Source: Psychroserpens sp041224425
GTDB lineage: Bacteria > Bacteroidota > Bacteroidia > Flavobacteriales > Flavobacteriaceae
Length of the DNA stretch: 64,000 nt
NCBI RefSeq assembly: GCF_041224425.1
Contig: NZ_JBGFGL010000085.1
Span: 332,043-396,042 of the forward strand
Direction of reading: 5' to 3'
Shown here: piece by piece, positions 1 through 8,822 of the stretch
How positions within the stretch are numbered: the stretch's first letter is position 1
Layout: each line of letters starts with the position of its first letter
Position numbers and translations under genes: made by a program
The notes under the pieces: model-generated
What the model saw: the letters and a program-made list of their open reading frames with translations, nothing else
Told to the model about the DNA's origin: nothing
Database searches by the model: none

Positions 1-904
1 CCACATGAACCAACCAACGTTCAATCTTCCAAGCATATAATTTTTTTGAGGATAATTGTCTGAACGAATCTCCTGCCGTTTCAGCTAATCCGCCACAACC
101 ACAAACCCAAGAGCAGTACCAACGTTTCCCAAATTTATAGGTCAGAATTGGTGTGATGACAAAAATGGAAACTATACCAAAAAGCAGAAGCGCTAAACCG
201 ATTGTTCCATTAGATAAAAATGCATTTACAGACCACTCATCGAACAAGTAGTAATTAAGAGGCCAGATGTTTTTTAAATCGTAATAAGGCAAGTCATTGT
301 TCATGACATACATGAATTCTGGAATCAGGAACGCGAATCCCAATTGAAAAAACATGACTGAAAAGGTGCGCAATTGTTGGTAGCGATTATGTCTGTATTT
401 CAACAAGAATTTATATCCGAATGCCAAAATAGCCAAGGTGTACAAGGTCCCGTAAACAAACCACTGACTTGCATTTCTTTCGCTCAATAAGTTGCTCAAA
501 GGATCGAACATGGCAATTAAACCTGAGTTCGGATTGCCATCTGTTCCCAATCCAAGATATTTTGGGTAGAAATAAAGTACGATGTAAAATACGGTTAGAA
601 TTACGCCAACCAACCAACCCCAAATACCACGCGAGGAAATCGATTTAAACCAAACACCATCATTTTTAATGCCTTCAGATTTTGATATATAAGCTTCCCT
701 AGAAAACCAAATCGTCCCAGTTGCAATGAGGCCTAAAGCGAGAGTGAGCCATAAGCCATTGTTTGGTAAAGTGGTATTGAATACAGCTAATGCCATAATA
801 AACAAACCCATAACACCTAATGCTAAAGCTATTCGTTGCGAATTTGAAATAGCTAAGGCATCAGGTTTTGCCAACGACATACTATGATCTAGTTTATTGC
901 TCAT
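1..904 (-). CDS. 4Fe-4S binding membrane protein (C-terminus cut by window edge)
   Basis: The reading frame is open from an ATG at 904-902 to the left edge, so about 300 N-terminal residues are seen and the C-terminus is missing. The sequence begins MSNKLDHSMSLAKPD and contains several hydrophobic membrane-spanning segments, followed near the cut by RWYCSWVCGCGGLAETAGD, a cysteine-rich motif of the kind found in NapH/NosR-like membrane iron-sulfur proteins. Its ATG overlaps the TGA of the upstream oxidoreductase gene (ATGA), which implies translational coupling and probably a shared electron-transfer task. The donor and acceptor cannot be named from what is visible. The 4Fe-4S membrane protein class is fairly secure; the exact family is not. 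Confidence 0.75.
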   Translation of the reverse strand, partial: MSNKLDHSMSLAKPDALAISNSQRIALALGVMGLFIMALAVFNTTLPNNGLWLTLALGLIATGTIWFSREAYISKSEGIKNDGVWFKSISSRGIWGWLVGVILTVFYIVLYFYPKYLGLGTDGNPNSGLIAMFDPLSNLLSERNASQWFVYGTLYTLAILAFGYKFLLKYRHNRYQQLRTFSVMFFQLGFAFLIPEFMYVMNNDLPYYDLKNIWPLNYYLFDEWSVNAFLSNGTIGLALLLFGIVSIFVITPILTYKFGKRWYCSWVCGCGGLAETAGDSFRQLSSKKLYAWKIERWLVHV

Positions 905-2211
905 ACTGTTTGGGTTTGTAATTGGTTTTTGTAAGCAGAAAGGATTTCTGATTCGTATCGTTTATAAAACTCTGGATCAAAGTTCGCTTCTGAAAGATGC
1001 TCCACGACGAAGTCAACATCTCGTTTTTCATTCAGCCATTGATCAAATTTGTCATGACGCATTCGAATGCCAAAGGTATTGATGCCAAGAAACTGTTTGG
1101 TGTCTTTATGATACGCTATAGTTATGCATTTCGCATCGTCTTGATGTTTCCAATGAAAATGTGTTTCATAGTCTGGTCGCCCTTTTTTTCCAAAAACCCA
1201 ACCATAGGTTTGGTATTCAATATCAAAAAACTTAGCCGAATTGAACCAATGACCAGGATTGTACTGCATTCGATTTCCACAAAGCGTTTGTGCTAATGTT
1301 TCGCCCATCATGCGTCCAGTGTACCAAACCGCTTCTATTGGTCTTCGGTTTCCTATGGCTTCACGTTGTTCGGCACAATCACCAATGGCGTAGACATTTT
1401 GTATGTTGGTTTCCAAATAACGATTTACTAAAACCCCCTTTTCGATCTCAATGTTTGATGGTTTTAAAAAATCAATATTTGGAGACACACCAGCTGTTAG
1501 ACCAACAACATCGCAGGTGATCTCCTCTCCAGTTTCTTTGATGATGACCGATTTTACCTTGCCGTTTTCATCGGCTTTTATTTCTTGAAGATTGGAAGAT
1601 AATCTCAAATCGATATGATGGCTTTTGATATGCCGATTGATCATTTCACTTTCACCTTCAGGTAACACACTGTTCCAAAAGCTCGATTCTCGAACTAAAA
1701 AGGTCACGGGAATACTTCTGGAACTTAACATTTCAGCCAATTCAATACCTATTAATCCGCCACCAACAATAACCGCACGTTTACAAATTTTGTTATTTGG
1801 TGCAAAGGTCTCAAGATTTTCTAAATCCTGTTTATGATATAGTCCCATAACACCTTCCAAATCTTGTCCAGGCCAACCAAACTTATTGGGTTTGCTTCCA
1901 GTAGCGATAACTAGTTTGTCATAGCTAATGCGATTTCCATCGGAAAGCTTGAGTTGCTTTTGATCTGTATCGACATGCTCGACATAAGCCTTAACGAGAT
2001 TGATATGGTTCTTTTCCCAAAACCAATTCTCGTAGGGTTGTGTGTGTTCAAACTTCATGTGTCCCATATACACATACATAAGTGCTGTTCGGGAAAAGAA
2101 ATACTCGGTTTCAGCAGAAATAATGGTTATCTTTTTATCGGAACGTTTTCTAACATGTCTAGCAAGTGTAATGCCTGAAATTCCATTTCCGATAATAACG
2201 AGGTGTTCCAT
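901..2211 (-). CDS. FAD/NAD(P)-dependent oxidoreductase
   Basis: This is a 436-residue two-dinucleotide-binding flavoprotein. The FAD-binding GxGxxG is at the extreme N-terminus (VIIGNGISGITLA), the NAD(P)-binding VGGGLIGIELAE lies near residue 150, and the C-terminal FAD motif is VYAIGDCAE. The fold is that of the pyridine nucleotide-disulfide reductase superfamily (NADH:rubredoxin reductase and the FAD part of nitrite reductase are relatives). No redox-active CxxxxC is seen in the FAD domain, so it is not a disulfide reductase. The stop codon overlaps the start of the downstream 4Fe-4S membrane protein, so the pair may form an NAD(P)H-to-iron-sulfur electron path. The substrate is unknown. 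Confidence 0.85.
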   Translation of the reverse strand: MEHLVIIGNGISGITLARHVRKRSDKKITIISAETEYFFSRTALMYVYMGHMKFEHTQPYENWFWEKNHINLVKAYVEHVDTDQKQLKLSDGNRISYDKLVIATGSKPNKFGWPGQDLEGVMGLYHKQDLENLETFAPNNKICKRAVIVGGGLIGIELAEMLSSRSIPVTFLVRESSFWNSVLPEGESEMINRHIKSHHIDLRLSSNLQEIKADENGKVKSVIIKETGEEITCDVVGLTAGVSPNIDFLKPSNIEIEKGVLVNRYLETNIQNVYAIGDCAEQREAIGNRRPIEAVWYTGRMMGETLAQTLCGNRMQYNPGHWFNSAKFFDIEYQTYGWVFGKKGRPDYETHFHWKHQDDAKCITIAYHKDTKQFLGINTFGIRMRHDKFDQWLNEKRDVDFVVEHLSEANFDPEFYKRYESEILSAYKNQLQTQTV

Positions 2212-2239
2212 AGAATTTTGTTCTGATGATAAGTCGTCT

Positions 2240-2247
2240 TAAAGATA
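2240..2247 (-). promoter_or_regulatory. Possible -7 element for the oxidoreductase/4Fe-4S pair
   Basis: On the minus strand this reads TATCTTTA, one base from the Bacteroidota -7 consensus TAnnTTTG, about 28 bases before the oxidoreductase ATG. No TTTG is seen at the proper -33 distance, so the call is weak. Confidence 0.35.
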
Positions 2248-2368
2248 AGAACTTAACAAATGATATTGGGACGTATTCAAAAGACAATTGAAAATAAGTG
2301 AGATTTAACGCATTCTTAATGCGAATTATATAAGTTAAGCTGTAATTTAGAGTTGAAAATATTTTAGT

Positions 2369-3367
2369 ATGACTTTTATAAGACTATTGTTTTTAATACT
2401 TGTCTTTAATTCGTGTGCCGTCCAACAACCAAAGATCAACGGATTAAGTTTTGTGGCTTCAAGAGAGGCTATTGATGACTCTCATGCCAATCCAGTAGCC
2501 GAAGTGGGAGCTAATTTTGTAGCGATTATGCCTTTCGGGTTTATTAGGGATTTAGAATATCCTGAAATTGTACATAATACCGAACGACAATGGTTTGGTG
2601 AAATTCGAGAAGGGGCTAAACAGTATATTGAAACGCTTCGTAAGAAAGATGTCAAGATCATGATAAAACCACAAATTTGGGTTTGGCGAGGTCTGTATAC
2701 TGGTCATATTGAGATGAATTCAGAAGAACTTTGGAAAACTTTTGAAACATCCTATAAAGATTTCATTATGGAATATGCTCATCTTGCTGAAGAAACCCAA
2801 AGTGAGTTGTTTTGTATTGGTACAGAATTAGAGGCTTTCGTAAAGTATCGTCCAGACTATTGGAACCAATTGATTAAGGATATCAAAAGTATTTACAAAG
2901 GAAAGCTGACCTATGCTTCAAATTGGGATGAATTTAAACGCACGCCTTTTTGGAACGATTTAGATTATATAGGTGTTGATGCTTATTTTCCTGTGAGTGA
3001 TCAAAAAACTCCAACGGTTGAAGATTGTATAAAAGGTTGGAAATCCCACAAAACTGAAATTGAAAATCTGTCAAAAACGTATAACAAGCCAATTCTGTTT
3101 ACTGAATATGGATACCGAAGTATGGATTTTACCGGAAAGGAACCATGGGAAAGTGACTATAAAATCACCTCACTAAATTTTGAAGGTCAAGCCAATGCTA
3201 CACAAGCCTTATTTGAAACCTTTTGGAATGAAGAATGGTTTGCTGGCGGATTTGTTTGGAAATGGTTTCATAACCATGAAAAAAGTGGTGGAAAGGAAGA
3301 CAATCAATTTACGCCCCAAAACAAACCTGTTGAAATGGTTATCAAATCTTACTATTTAAAAGACTGA
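2369..3367 (+). CDS. GH113-like glycosidase lipoprotein
   Basis: The product has 332 residues. The N-terminus is a short hydrophobic signal ending in a Cys at residue 16 (LVFNSC), as in a lipoprotein. The rest looks like a TIM-barrel glycoside hydrolase of the GH113 (beta-mannanase-like) group. IGTELE contains the likely acid/base Glu153, and LFTEYGYR contains the likely nucleophile Glu246; both sit where GH113 enzymes carry them. It probably acts on a mannan-type or related oligosaccharide at the cell surface or in the periplasm, but substrate is inferred from family only. The next gene starts one base after its stop, so the two are likely cotranscribed. Confidence 0.8.
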   Translation: MTFIRLLFLILVFNSCAVQQPKINGLSFVASREAIDDSHANPVAEVGANFVAIMPFGFIRDLEYPEIVHNTERQWFGEIREGAKQYIETLRKKDVKIMIKPQIWVWRGLYTGHIEMNSEELWKTFETSYKDFIMEYAHLAEETQSELFCIGTELEAFVKYRPDYWNQLIKDIKSIYKGKLTYASNWDEFKRTPFWNDLDYIGVDAYFPVSDQKTPTVEDCIKGWKSHKTEIENLSKTYNKPILFTEYGYRSMDFTGKEPWESDYKITSLNFEGQANATQALFETFWNEEWFAGGFVWKWFHNHEKSGGKEDNQFTPQNKPVEMVIKSYYLKD

Positions 3368-3368
3368 T

Positions 3369-4100
3369 ATGAGAACATTGGTTATTGGTGATATTCATGG
3401 TGGATTAAAAGGACTCATCCAATTGATGGAACGTGCTAAGGTAAAGCCGACAGATCATCTTATTTTTCTTGGCGATTATGTGGATGGATGGAGTGAATCG
3501 GCTCAAGTGATACAATATCTCATTGAATTGTCAAAAACCAATGATTGCATCTTCATTAAAGGCAATCATGATGTCTGGTGTGAAGAATGGCTTCGCAATA
3601 ATAGAAGTCCGTTAGTTTGGTTATCTCATGGCGGACAAGAAACTGTGGAGAGTTATGCTAAATTTTCCGAAGCTGAAAAGCAACAGCACCTGGATTTTTT
3701 CAGTAGTATGCCTTTATATCATATTGATGAAAACCAACGTTTGTTTATTCATGCTGGTTTCACCTCAATGCATGGAGTTAATAACGAAACCGATAGTACG
3801 AACTTTTATTATGATAGAACCCTATGGGAAATGGCTTTGGCTATGGATAAAAAGTTAAAAACGAAATCTGAGTTTTACCCTAAAAGACTAAAGCATTATT
3901 CTGAAATTTATATCGGACACACACCAACAATTAATTATAACAAGAAAAAGCCGATTCATGTAGCCAATGTTTGGAATGTCGATACTGGTGCAGCATTTAC
4001 AGGAAAATTATCAGCTATAGATATTAACACCAAAGAAGTTTTTCAGAGTAGACGATTACAAAATTTATATCCTGATGAAATGGGTCGAAATAAGGATTAG
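3369..4100 (+). CDS. PPP-family metallophosphoesterase
   Basis: This 243-residue protein carries the canonical phosphoprotein-phosphatase/ApaH signatures: GDIHG (Asp8, His10), GDYVDG (Asp36, Asp39), GNHD (Asn66-His67-Asp68) and downstream histidines (FIHAGF, IGHTP). These bind the two metal ions of a serine/threonine phosphatase or diadenosine-tetraphosphatase type enzyme. Substrate cannot be told from sequence. It has no signal peptide, so it acts in the cytoplasm. It directly follows the GH113-like gene, and its end overlaps by four bases the end of the convergent glycosyltransferase gene of the arsenosugar operon. Confidence 0.85.
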   Translation: MRTLVIGDIHGGLKGLIQLMERAKVKPTDHLIFLGDYVDGWSESAQVIQYLIELSKTNDCIFIKGNHDVWCEEWLRNNRSPLVWLSHGGQETVESYAKFSEAEKQQHLDFFSSMPLYHIDENQRLFIHAGFTSMHGVNNETDSTNFYYDRTLWEMALAMDKKLKTKSEFYPKRLKHYSEIYIGHTPTINYNKKKPIHVANVWNVDTGAAFTGKLSAIDINTKEVFQSRRLQNLYPDEMGRNKD

Positions 4101-4792
4101 TTTAGAAGGTGCTTTTTATAGTAAGCATACAAATCATCTGCTGAAGCACCAAGCGATTTTTTGAGATGGATGACCCAAAAATGAAACTGCAATTTCCAGA
4201 TACCTTGCTTTTCATAACGTCTTGCTGAGCTTTTAATCTTTTTGTTTATAACAACAAATTTGCTCTGTTTATAAAGCTCGTCGATTAAGACGTTATCTTC
4301 ATAAATAATATAATTTTCATCATAACCACCAATGTCTTCAAATAAGTTTTTGGAGACAAACAAGCTTTGATCACCACCTCTACAGACTTTCCAAGAGAAT
4401 TGTGTAAACCAACTAGCCAATCGCAACCACCAATGGTTACTGTCAAATTGCATTCGGAAACAGCCTGCTAAATTTTCTTTTTCAACTTCTTCTAAAATGT
4501 AACGATCAAAATATTTTGGTGGAAAGGAGTCGGCATGTAAAAAGTAAAGTATGGTTCCTGAAGCTTTTTGGGCTCCAAAATTCATCTGTTTGGCTCTGCC
4601 TTTTTCTGAATGTAATAATCGTGCAGCGTCAAAATCATTGACAATTTTACTAGTGTCATCTGTACTGCCACCATCAACAATGATAAATTCTAGCGTATTC
4701 GGATTAAAAGCATTTTCAGTAAGATATAAAATGAGTTTGCCAATGGTTTCAGCTTCGTTAAGAACTGGAATTATGACGGAAATCTTAATCAT
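4097..4792 (-). CDS. Arsenosugar-associated family 2 glycosyltransferase (TIGR04283-like)
   Basis: The 231-residue protein is a GT2-fold transferase: the N-terminus ISVIIPVLNEAETIG, the nucleotide-sugar site VDGGSTDDT, and a metal-binding FLHADSFPP in the DxD position. This compact form, lacking membrane segments, matches the family NCBI calls TIGR04283 arsenosugar biosynthesis glycosyltransferase. It is the last gene of the operon and overlaps the DUF547 gene by 8 bases. A role in attaching a sugar or glycerol-type group during arsenosugar assembly is inferred from family and context; the donor and acceptor are not known. Confidence 0.85.
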   Translation of the reverse strand: MIKISVIIPVLNEAETIGKLILYLTENAFNPNTLEFIIVDGGSTDDTSKIVNDFDAARLLHSEKGRAKQMNFGAQKASGTILYFLHADSFPPKYFDRYILEEVEKENLAGCFRMQFDSNHWWLRLASWFTQFSWKVCRGGDQSLFVSKNLFEDIGGYDENYIIYEDNVLIDELYKQSKFVVINKKIKSSARRYEKQGIWKLQFHFWVIHLKKSLGASADDLYAYYKKHLLN

Positions 4793-5528
4793 TCAGATTC
4801 CAATTGTATTCCATGTAGCTAATTTCAGCATCTTCAGAAATAGTGACATCAGTATAGCGATTAATGAAATCAATAACAGTGGATTCTGAAGACTTAAAAT
4901 CCTTTGTAAACCACTTGAAAATTTTCGATATCTCTAATTGGCTTTTGGTAATCTTGTTTTTGGAAGGGTCTAAAAGAAATTCCTTTGTGGCATTGGTCAG
5001 TTGGGATTCCAAATCTCTAGCAGTGAAAGCTGTGTTTTGTAATTTCGGACAAGAGATTGAAGCACAAACGATTGCAAAATGAATCCTAGGCTCGTCCATT
5101 TTACGTAAGATTTGGTGTTCAATATCATTAAGACTGTAAACATCGTTTCCTATTTTCCAAAGCTCTTGATTCCAAGGGTTATCGATGTCCTTGATACTTT
5201 TCAAGGGATGATTTCTCAGGATTAAATCTATGGTTAGTGCATTATAAGCGTTGATCCAATAAGCTAATTTTTCTTGACGACTCCAATCGTTTTGTGGCGG
5301 ATTGTTTTTCAGAAGGAAGATATAATTATATAATCCAGAGCTATCAGATTTCAAACCCTTATAATTCACTTGTCCAGTATTTGACACAAATTTCTGAAGA
5401 ACGTCATTCCAAATCTCATGATCAATGGTGTTGGATGTTTTTTCAGTGTTTGTTTTGACTTGCGCTGAAGTGCCACAATTGAAAAGTGCAAAAGTGAAAA
5501 ACAGTAAGAAAAACGATTTTAGATGCAT
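4785..5528 (-). CDS. DUF547 domain lipoprotein
   Basis: The product has 247 residues. The N-terminal hydrophobic stretch ends at Cys18 (FALFNC), consistent with a lipoprotein, followed by a DUF547 domain with its typical AYWINAYNALTID and HFAIVCASISCPKL blocks. DUF547 proteins have no settled activity; the conserved Cys/His/Asn pattern suggests a papain-like or transglutaminase-like hydrolase fold, which is an inference. It shares one base with the upstream desaturase gene and overlaps the glycosyltransferase, so it is firmly inside the arsenosugar operon. It may act on a lipid-linked or exported product. Confidence 0.8.
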   Translation of the reverse strand: MHLKSFFLLFFTFALFNCGTSAQVKTNTEKTSNTIDHEIWNDVLQKFVSNTGQVNYKGLKSDSSGLYNYIFLLKNNPPQNDWSRQEKLAYWINAYNALTIDLILRNHPLKSIKDIDNPWNQELWKIGNDVYSLNDIEHQILRKMDEPRIHFAIVCASISCPKLQNTAFTARDLESQLTNATKEFLLDPSKNKITKSQLEISKIFKWFTKDFKSSESTVIDFINRYTDVTISEDAEISYMEYNWNLND

Positions 5529-6412
5529 TACTTTTGATTTAATGGATATAATTCCTGTTCAACAAATCCTTTTGGGAATTGCTCATCACCTTCAAAACCA
5601 AGTTCAATATCTTTTCCATCACGAGGAATGTAATCGGTTTTAAAAAGATAATCCCAAATACTTAAGGTTAGTCCAAAATTCACGCCATATCTTGCATGTT
5701 GAGGTAATTCTTTGGCGTGATGCCAAATGTGCATTTTAGGATTGTTGAAAATATACTTCAAAATGCCATAGTCCCAACCCAAATTTGCATGGTTGAGATG
5801 ACCAATAGCAATGGCAAAGAAATAAACAATAGCAACATCTTGAGCGCTGTAATTGGCTATAATAGCTAAGGGAATATACCTAATGGAATTATAAACAACT
5901 GGTTCCATCCAGTGATAACGTAAATGTGCTGCAAATCCCATTTGCTTCACACTGTGATGCACTTTGTGAAAATTCCATAACCATGGCACGCGATGTAACA
6001 AGCGATGGGTATTCCATTGTACAAAGTCGTTCACCAAAAAGAAAATGAGTAGTCCCAACCATTTTGGTAAATCTGTTGAATCAAATAATTGGAAATCCGA
6101 AAGTTGCAGTCCGATCAAACCCAAAACATCGTTAAATAATTCAGCGACAGTATTGGAAAGGGCAATCAGAACGATTAAATTCAGAAGGAAAAAATTGAAA
6201 AACATGTAAAAAGTATCCAGCCAAAAGTCTTTTCTAAACAAGGGTTGGTCCTTACGCCAAGGGAATGCAATTTCAAGTATCCAAACAATAACCGAAATTA
6301 AAATCAAACCATAAAAATAGTTATCCCAATTATTTTGGAATAAGAGTTCTCGTTTGAGGTAATTCCAATACCCAACATAAGATTCCTGAATGATGTCAAT
6401 GTACTTTTCCAT
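5528..6412 (-). CDS. Sterol desaturase / fatty acid hydroxylase family protein
   Basis: This is a 294-residue integral membrane di-iron enzyme. The histidine boxes are visible: HRLLH at 136-140, HKVHH at 149-153, and MHIWHH near 228-232, with hydrophobic segments before and between them. The family hydroxylates or desaturates lipids, or cleaves alkyl-glycerol ethers, using O2. Its place between the ArsM gene (18-base gap) and the DUF547 lipoprotein (one base shared) suggests that the operon's product is a lipid, or that a membrane lipid is processed. The particular lipid is inferred, not shown. Confidence 0.85.
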   Translation of the reverse strand: MEKYIDIIQESYVGYWNYLKRELLFQNNWDNYFYGLILISVIVWILEIAFPWRKDQPLFRKDFWLDTFYMFFNFFLLNLIVLIALSNTVAELFNDVLGLIGLQLSDFQLFDSTDLPKWLGLLIFFLVNDFVQWNTHRLLHRVPWLWNFHKVHHSVKQMGFAAHLRYHWMEPVVYNSIRYIPLAIIANYSAQDVAIVYFFAIAIGHLNHANLGWDYGILKYIFNNPKMHIWHHAKELPQHARYGVNFGLTLSIWDYLFKTDYIPRDGKDIELGFEGDEQFPKGFVEQELYPLNQK

Positions 6413-6430
6413 AACTAAATTTTAAATCAA

Positions 6431-7402
6431 TTAACAGCAACCACCACCATCATAATGATAGGTAGATTCACTTATAAAGATATCATCTCTTCCTAAATTT
6501 TTCAAGGCATTTGCAGTTTTATCACAAATGGCCAATGGTTGATTTTTGAGTAGTACGTGACCTGCCTTATCATCAAAATAATCAGCTTCACCATAATAAA
6601 TGGCAGCCTTTCCTGTAAAAATACATGGTCCGTCAGCTGGCATTGGATCTTTAATAGCAGCTACTTCAATAGATTCGATGTAGATTAATTCATCGGTTGG
6701 ATAATGTTTTGGATCAAGAATACGATACGGTTTTCTCGCTCTAATTTCGATGGTTCCAAAGCCTGTATCTGTTAAGGCTTTCACATACTCTGAAATAGGT
6801 AAGCTACCACTCAAGCACAACGCTCTTAAACGATCATCATTTCTTAAGGCATCATTCATAGGCTGCTCACAAGTAGGATCACTCATTACCAATCGACCAT
6901 GAGGTTTTAGGACGCGATACATTTCAGCAAGTGCCTTTTTAAGATCATCGGTTTTAAAAATATTGAACAAGCAATTTTGAGCTGCCACATCAATACTATT
7001 ATCCTCAACCGGTAGATTTAAAGCGTCTCCTTTTTTCAGTTCTACAAAATCTGATTTAAACCAGTCATTCATCTTTTCGGCTTCCTCAAAGTTTCGACGT
7101 GATGCTTCCAACATTTCATCTACAACATCAACTCCAATAACACCACCTTTTTGCCTATTGAAATAAGAAAACTGAAGCAGTTCCATCCCGCCACCAACAC
7201 CAACATATAACATTTTCGGGTTGTTGGTCAAATCTCTTGCATGTACAGTACTTCCACAACCATAATTCATCTCTTGCATGATTTTTGGGATTTTAAGACC
7301 AGGCAATTCCCAAATAGGATTGGTCGTACAGCATAATCCAACATCTGGTGTTAGAGCAGCTTCCTTATAAAGCGTATTCGTAGCATTTAAATAGTTATCC
7401 AT
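6431..7402 (-). CDS. arsM: Arsenosugar biosynthesis arsenite methyltransferase ArsM
   Basis: The 323-residue class I SAM-dependent methyltransferase has its glycine-rich SAM motif at about 66-73 (LYVGVGGGMEL), the acidic VIGVDVVDEML that follows, and the NCLFNIF and MSDPTCEQP blocks. Cysteines expected to bind trivalent arsenic are at 24-25 and 49 and in DPTCEQP; the protein ends in Gly-Gly-Cys-Cys. The ArsM family methylates As(III) stepwise, giving the dimethylarsenic substrate used by ArsS. The tight neighbourhood of ArsS, the nucleoside phosphorylase and two dedicated glycosyltransferases makes the arsenosugar branch, rather than simple detoxification, the best reading. Confidence 0.9.
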   Translation of the reverse strand: MDNYLNATNTLYKEAALTPDVGLCCTTNPIWELPGLKIPKIMQEMNYGCGSTVHARDLTNNPKMLYVGVGGGMELLQFSYFNRQKGGVIGVDVVDEMLEASRRNFEEAEKMNDWFKSDFVELKKGDALNLPVEDNSIDVAAQNCLFNIFKTDDLKKALAEMYRVLKPHGRLVMSDPTCEQPMNDALRNDDRLRALCLSGSLPISEYVKALTDTGFGTIEIRARKPYRILDPKHYPTDELIYIESIEVAAIKDPMPADGPCIFTGKAAIYYGEADYFDDKAGHVLLKNQPLAICDKTANALKNLGRDDIFISESTYHYDGGGCC

Positions 7403-7405
7403 AAT

Positions 7406-8218
7406 TTATAATTCTTTAATCAGTGCTTTAAACAAAGCGATCATTTCAGGTTCGGCTTTTGAGGCCATCGCAATAATTTCATCAATATTAACTGGTTTTA
7501 GATTGTCTGGATCACATTCGTCAGTCAATACAGAAATCGCAGCAGCTCTCATGTTGAGATGGTTTGCAACAATAATTTCTGGAACCGTACTCATGCCAAC
7601 AGCATCTGCGCCAATAATCTTCAGCATACGGTATTCGGCTCTGGTTTCCAATTGTGGACCAACAACACTCGCATAAACACCTTCATGTAAAGTGATGCCT
7701 TTATCCTTAGCTAAGGCTTTGAATTTAGAATTGATTTCCGCATCATAAGGCTGGCTCATATCCGTAAAGCGTTCTCCTAGAGCGGAAACACCTTTGAATG
7801 CTAGCGGAGAACTACCTTGTAAATTAATGTGATCATCAATAAGCATCAATTCGCCTTTTTTGAAATTCAGGTTAACCGCTCCAGCAGCATTGGAGACCAA
7901 TAAGGTTTTTATGCCCAATTTTTCCATAACACGAACAGGATAACTCACATCTTGAAGCGAGTAGCCTTCATATACATGAAAGCGACCTTGCATAACGACC
8001 ACTTTTTTGCCTTCCAAAGTGCCATACATAAGTTTCCCTTTGTGGAACTCAACAGTAGCTGTTGGAAAGTTTGGGATATGGTTATAACTCACTTCCTTTA
8101 TGATATCAATTTCATTGGTGAGTTGTCCCAATCCTGTGCCTAAAATAATACCAATTTCTGAGTTTTCGAAGCCTTTCGACTTTAGGTAGTTCGCAGTTTC
8201 AGTTATAAATTTAATCAT
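7406..8218 (-). CDS. Trimeric-type purine nucleoside phosphorylase
   Basis: The 270 residues carry the trimeric PNP signatures: ILGTGLGQL, GRFHVYEGY, VSNAAGAVN and GMSTVPE. The enzyme splits the glycosidic bond of a purine nucleoside with phosphate. In this operon its likely substrate is the 5'-deoxy-5'-dimethylarsinoyl-adenosine made by ArsS, releasing adenine and an arsenoribose 1-phosphate; that is inference from context. The residue at the purine-recognition position appears to be Asp233 (LTDECD) where guanosine/inosine-specific PNPs have Asn, as in methylthioadenosine phosphorylases, which would favour adenine. It overlaps the upstream glycosyltransferase gene by 8 bases and lies 3 bases before arsM. 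Confidence 0.88.
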   Translation of the reverse strand: MIKFITETANYLKSKGFENSEIGIILGTGLGQLTNEIDIIKEVSYNHIPNFPTATVEFHKGKLMYGTLEGKKVVVMQGRFHVYEGYSLQDVSYPVRVMEKLGIKTLLVSNAAGAVNLNFKKGELMLIDDHINLQGSSPLAFKGVSALGERFTDMSQPYDAEINSKFKALAKDKGITLHEGVYASVVGPQLETRAEYRMLKIIGADAVGMSTVPEIIVANHLNMRAAAISVLTDECDPDNLKPVNIDEIIAMASKAEPEMIALFKALIKEL

Positions 8219-8822
8219 GACTGTTGTAAAATGGTTTTAGTTGATGGTAAGGTTTCAAATCTTCAAATGTATCAATATCGTTTAATTCTTTCAATTGAAA
8301 AATCTTAAGGTTTTGTAAATCTTTTAGGGTGTCTTTTAGAACGCTATCAGTTCCCCATAGTTTGTTTTTGAAAATTGAAGGGATTCTCTTTTTCATGCCT
8401 AAAAGATAATAACCTCCATCTTCAGCTGGTCCGATCACCACATCATTGGTTTGTAAGTTTTCAAAAGCCAAAGCAATAATATTTGCTTTGAGATCCATTA
8501 AATCACTGCCAATGATAATGATGTTTTTATAACCAGAATCAAAAAGTTTATCAAAAGCATTCTGCATACGTTGACCTAAATCTGAACCTTCTTGTAATTG
8601 CTTGAAAAAGTGAGGTTTTGTCCATAAGTCATTTTCAATAATCATCTCAGAATAGAATATATGTTTGTCAGCATCTACATGTTTTGCAACTTCAGCAGTA
8701 TGTTTCAAAAGATGCTTGTAAATATCTAATGCAGCCTGATCACCTATGGTTTTTGCCAAGCGTGTTTTGCATTGTCCCAACTCAGGATTTCTAGTAAAGA
8801 TCATTAAAGCATTTGTGTTCAT
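8211..8822 (-). CDS. Arsenosugar-associated DUF2064 glycosyltransferase (TIGR04282-like)
   Basis: This 203-residue protein has a nucleotidyl/glycosyltransferase A fold of the DUF2064 group, beginning LMIFTRNPELGQCKTRLA, with IIIGSDLMDL in the metal-binding region and the signature VIGPAEDGGYYLLG. NCBI names this family TIGR04282 arsenosugar biosynthesis glycosyltransferase. It shares four bases (ATGA) with the upstream rhodanese gene and eight with the nucleoside phosphorylase gene. It probably activates or transfers the arsenoribose released by the phosphorylase; the exact reaction is not known to me. Confidence 0.87.
   Translation of the reverse strand: MNTNALMIFTRNPELGQCKTRLAKTIGDQAALDIYKHLLKHTAEVAKHVDADKHIFYSEMIIENDLWTKPHFFKQLQEGSDLGQRMQNAFDKLFDSGYKNIIIIGSDLMDLKANIIALAFENLQTNDVVIGPAEDGGYYLLGMKKRIPSIFKNKLWGTDSVLKDTLKDLQNLKIFQLKELNDIDTFEDLKPYHQLKPFYNSHD

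Noticed and set aside
897..2242. Several plus-strand reading frames of 60-100 codons opposite the FAD oxidoreductase
   Set aside because: They lie antisense to a gene with clear FAD and NAD motifs and have no recognisable domain.
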